DNA of 64,000 nt from Adiantum capillus-veneris (taxonomy: Eukaryota; Streptophyta; Polypodiopsida; Polypodiales; Pteridaceae): NCBI GenBank assembly GCA_014529385.2, contig CM043959.1, positions 62,001 through 126,000 on the forward strand. The letters are read 5' to 3'. Shown here piece by piece: positions 59,959 through 64,000 of the stretch. The notes beneath the pieces are model-generated. The model was not told the origin of the DNA, did no database searches, and saw only the letters and a program-made list of their open reading frames with translations. Position 1 is the stretch's first letter, and each line of letters begins with the position of its first letter. A program made the translations under genes and the position numbers.

Positions 59959-60834
59959 TGATGGAGCAAAGGACGTCGTGCGCACACTCACACACCTAGA
60001 CAACTCAACACCACACAAGGAATTTTCTTAAATTCCAACCAACACACACCACCACTCAAGAGGCCAATAAAAATACTACCCACAAGTTCAATTCAAACTC
60101 CAAATGCCTCGACCTATAAGCCCTTGCCTGCCCGCAGATACTACAAGGTGAGTCGAGTTGATCAACACTTGAAATCACACTTGATGGTGACCAAAATACA
60201 CAAGAAAAAACCATCACAAAGTCAAAAAATCTAGCCACAAAGGCCACTCTCAAAACATAGCAAATCCTTCACCAAACTCCACTCTGTTGGACTCTTTGGA
60301 GTAGCGCCAACCCTAATGACAACGATACAGGGTCACATAGTCTTGCAGAAAGCCGCACCTTCTTCCCTCAATTCCTCGCACACACACATTCATGGAAACC
60401 TTAGAATTTCCATAGACTCTCCCAAGTGCAAAATTGAAGAGAGAAAGCTCTCATTCACTCCTCCACACACTCAAAAACAGGACGTGAACGCTACGAGACT
60501 GCACTAGACCACCTATAGGAACCCTGCTTCCTTCCCCACATAGAGAGGTGAAAGTGCCAAGACTTGGCTTCCAAAATTCTCCTTCAGCTCAAGCACTCAT
60601 GGAAACGTCACTGATGTGGCAAATTGAAGCCTTTTCACACCATTTTTGGTATTTTTTTACCTTTTTTTAACCCAGTTTTGGCCAGTTTTGAGCCCCGACG
60701 GCATTTTTCATGCGAAAAATCCCAAATGACTCCAAAATTCACCAAATTTTGTACGCTTGAACTGCGATACCCAGAGAGCTTTTCCACATCCCAAAATTCT
60801 ATTTTTTACCACTTCTAGGGCGGTGCATGCATCA
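59959..60834 (-). repeat. 5' LTR of the minus-strand gypsy
   Basis: 876 bp. On the minus strand it begins TGATGCATGC and ends GCTCCATCA, so the termini form the short inverted repeat TGATG/CATCA. It is followed on the minus strand by a primer site and gag. No second copy is in the window. Confidence 0.6.
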
Positions 60835-62265
60835 CCGTTAATCAGACACCGTAAATAGACAGTTACTACATGTCCAAGCTTCTCGAGCGGGATGAGAGTA
60901 CCTATACTTGTCGCTTGGATTATTTACATTCTATAATGCTCAAACACATTCTCTAGATCCGAAATAAGCCATCTAGAATCATATCCAAGGCACCAATACC
61001 CTGCTTGGGTATGTACATGTGTTCGACTGCTAGCACGCAAGCCTGCCTATTCATAATGTGTACACGTTGCATCTTTTTTCACACTTGAAACGACTTTGCT
61101 AAGCTCCCAAATTAATGTATTTACATCTTTTTATACATATGACCATGCATATAAATGCTACTTTGTACTCGCCAAAAGTGGTCTATCAACGTTAATTCCA
61201 GCATTAAGGAAAGTATCGTTAGAGTGTTTGCTTGTATTGAGTAATCTATATATTAATCAAGTATACCAGCATGAATACTATGCATGCTAAATTTGCTTAA
61301 TTCTTTTGATTGATATTGGATCTATGGCGAGTAATTAACCTCCTCTACTTATTCATTTTATCATCGGACTCGGTCTCTCTTTTCTGTATTGGTTGTTAAT
61401 AGCAATAGGTCACACAAATCGCTTTCTAGATTCCATAGTCTTTTGGCTACGTTTACCATGAGTTACTACTTCCACCTATAAGCGGGATGCATGATTATTA
61501 GCAATCGATGCATGCATTAGTTTGCATTTCCATGTAGTGCATAATTGTTGTTCTTTGACATATTTTGAAGTTCAACTGTTTCTTCACAGAGCCTTAAATA
61601 ACACATGTGGGGAGACAAGGCTTCTCGAGCTCTCTTTCAGAAGCCCCATTCTTTTACATTTCAAGGTTTGGAACTCTCCAATGTCCATTATCTAGTTTTT
61701 ACAGAAATAAGATATGTGTATGTGTATACTAATGTGTGCATGTAAGTTTACTGCTAAGATGGGATTTTGTTGAGTTTCTTTAGGATTGCTTATATATAAG
61801 TCTTAAATCATTCCATCGACGACTGTGTATGGAGGTAGTGCTTATTGGGCTCTCTTCGATGAGCTCCCCTTTTTTTGTACTTTGGGGTCGAGAACTTCCC
61901 TGGCTCCATCAACCATTTTTCACTAAAATAAGGTGTGTGGTGTGTGTATGTGTCTGTGTGCATGTCTGTTTTGGAAGTGTTGGCCTACAAGTACTCAAAG
62001 GCTTTATGATTTGTGAATCCTAACTCTCCAAGCTTCCAAACGTCCCACCTTAGAAATGCGTTATCAGGCACATTTAGAGCTCTCTTTTTTTCCCCTTTTT
62101 ACCTCAGCAAGAGCCATTTCCATTTAGGATCTACTCCTTCTAACACCCTCCAAGGTGATTAAGTCCACATTGCTTTGTTTAGTTTGTTTTCAGCAAGGCT
62201 ATAGGCTGAATAAGTAGGGAGCTTGCTAGCACCGGTATAGTGGGAGTAACTGCCTGTAGGAGGGA
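60835..62265. other. no clear feature; weak local duplication
   Basis: AT-rich. The segments near 61,630-61,735 and 61,845-61,960 share a loose pattern (GAGCTC, a T-rich run, AGAACTTCCC/GGAACTCTCC, ATAAGRTRTGTG) that suggests an old duplication. Confidence 0.35.
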
Positions 62266-62269
62266 AGAT

Positions 62270-63141
<872 letters not shown>

Positions 63142-63159
63142 TCATTGCAAGATCCCGAA

Positions 63160-63850
63160 CAAGAGTCAGAGACAGAATGACTGTAAAGAATGAGGATGCA
63201 AGAGAGCTACACAAGACAAGCAAAAAGCACACAGAGATGGAAAGCTTCTTCTTCTTCTTCACAGAAAAGAGAGTACAAAATGACTAAGTGCTAAAGCTGA
63301 AAAATAGCACATATGTACATGCGGTCACTAAGTGTGAACTCGCTAGAAGCATACTAGGCTGGCACTATAAGTGTAGTCCAGCTGTAGAATCACTGGCAGA
63401 GATCCTCCGTGTCGGTCACCTAACGCGCTAGTGAGTAAATGCCGTAAGCAGCCAAGACCCGTAGTGGATGCCAGCTCAAGGTGTAGAGCTCGACATCTCA
63501 ACAATGACCATCCTACAAAGAGGGAGAGAATGTCATAGGACTCAATTTTGAAGTTTTTAAAATCCAAAAAAATATAATAGGTTAGAACTCTTTATTAAAT
63601 ATGGTTTAAAAGATTTTTGAATAGTTTATGAGATAGAGAATATTAATTGTAGACAACTAACTGCGAGATATTGAGAGGGAAAATGTATTCTCTTCAAATA
63701 CATTAAAGATGTATTTAGTAATAATTACTAGATAAAAGATAATTTGGTTGTAGATTGTAAAGTAAACATGGAGTCAAAATTGATGTTTCGATCAATATCA
63801 ATGTTTTATTTTCATGTGTTTTAGCTTAAAATACATGGACAAGCTTAAAT
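63160..63850. other. no recognisable feature
   Basis: No coding or repeat signal seen beyond AT richness. Confidence 0.4.
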
Positions 63851-63851
63851 T

Positions 63852-64000
63852 TGTTGGGGTATAGGCGTCTGTGCCTTGCCCGACCGCCCAGAGTCTGGGC
63901 GCCCATTGACTTGTATACCTTATACATAGCATAAGTGTATAGGGGGCTGCTCACTCTATTGAGTCTCCCCACCCATATCTGTGTGTGTGTGTGTCTCCTT
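63852..64000 (+). repeat. possible LTR start at the window edge
   Basis: TGTTGGGGTATAGGCGTC begins a sharply different GC-richer stretch with a stem-loop (CCCAGAGTCTGGG at 63,887-63,899), a TATACCTTATAC phrase and a terminal (GT)n. It has the look of an LTR but its partner would lie outside the window. Confidence 0.3.

Overview
This is a repeat-dominated stretch of plant nuclear DNA. It consists mostly of nested and decayed LTR retrotransposons (Ty3/gypsy and Ty1/copia), a LINE fragment, several small DNA transposons, and an unusual density of very long dinucleotide microsatellites, mainly (GA)n/(CT)n. No complete conventional host gene was recognised. The low GC, a dual-RNase-H gypsy element, tRNA-iMet-type copia primer sites and a PPR-repeat fragment all point to a land plant. 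The style of the PPR fragment and a TTAA-flanked piggyBac-like insertion make me lean towards a fern or other non-seed plant; this is inference only.

Layout. 1-4,000: the 3' end of a gypsy pol, followed by what looks like a very long LTR that contains a 1.4 kb foldback palindrome with four tandem hairpin units. 4,080-4,820: a minus-strand gypsy RT fragment abutting the end of a MITE. 5,421-14,207: the best-preserved element, a gypsy retrotransposon with two 1.14-1.15 kb LTRs, a 4-bp target duplication, a primer binding site, 7-bp repeat arrays in its leader, and a 1,783-codon gag-pol frame broken by one internal amber codon. Its polymerase carries a degenerate first RNase H and a second RNase H with conserved catalytic residues before the integrase.

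14,208-31,000: microsatellites, local tandem repeats, a short hAT-like element whose ends merge into microsatellites, a 208-bp MITE with perfect 17-bp terminal repeats and a diverged relative, a dispersed 77-bp repeat family, a 646-bp MITE, a PPR pseudogene fragment, a few orphan exon-like segments and one unrecognised 578-bp reading frame with a good splice donor (29,256-29,834).

31,006-36,140: an internally deleted copia element (LTRs, PBS, gag with two zinc knuckles, RT/RNase H remnants) split by a 1,340-bp insertion flanked by TTAA with 14-bp terminal inverted repeats (piggyBac signature), then a minus-strand LINE fragment. 36,640-37,860: three copies of a ~390-bp tandem repeat. 43,980-47,971: minus-strand gypsy remnants. 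51,270-56,153: two different copia elements separated by a 200-N assembly gap. 56,258-60,834: a copia-type LTR with PBS, a gypsy gag fragment, and a minus-strand gypsy gag-protease with PBS and a complete 876-bp LTR. 60,835-64,000: local duplications, (GA)n tracts and a possible LTR start at the right edge.

The parts do not form a cooperating host pathway. They are layers of transposition. The order of insertion can be read in places: the piggyBac-like element is younger than the copia it splits, and the full gypsy element is young relative to the wrecks around it.
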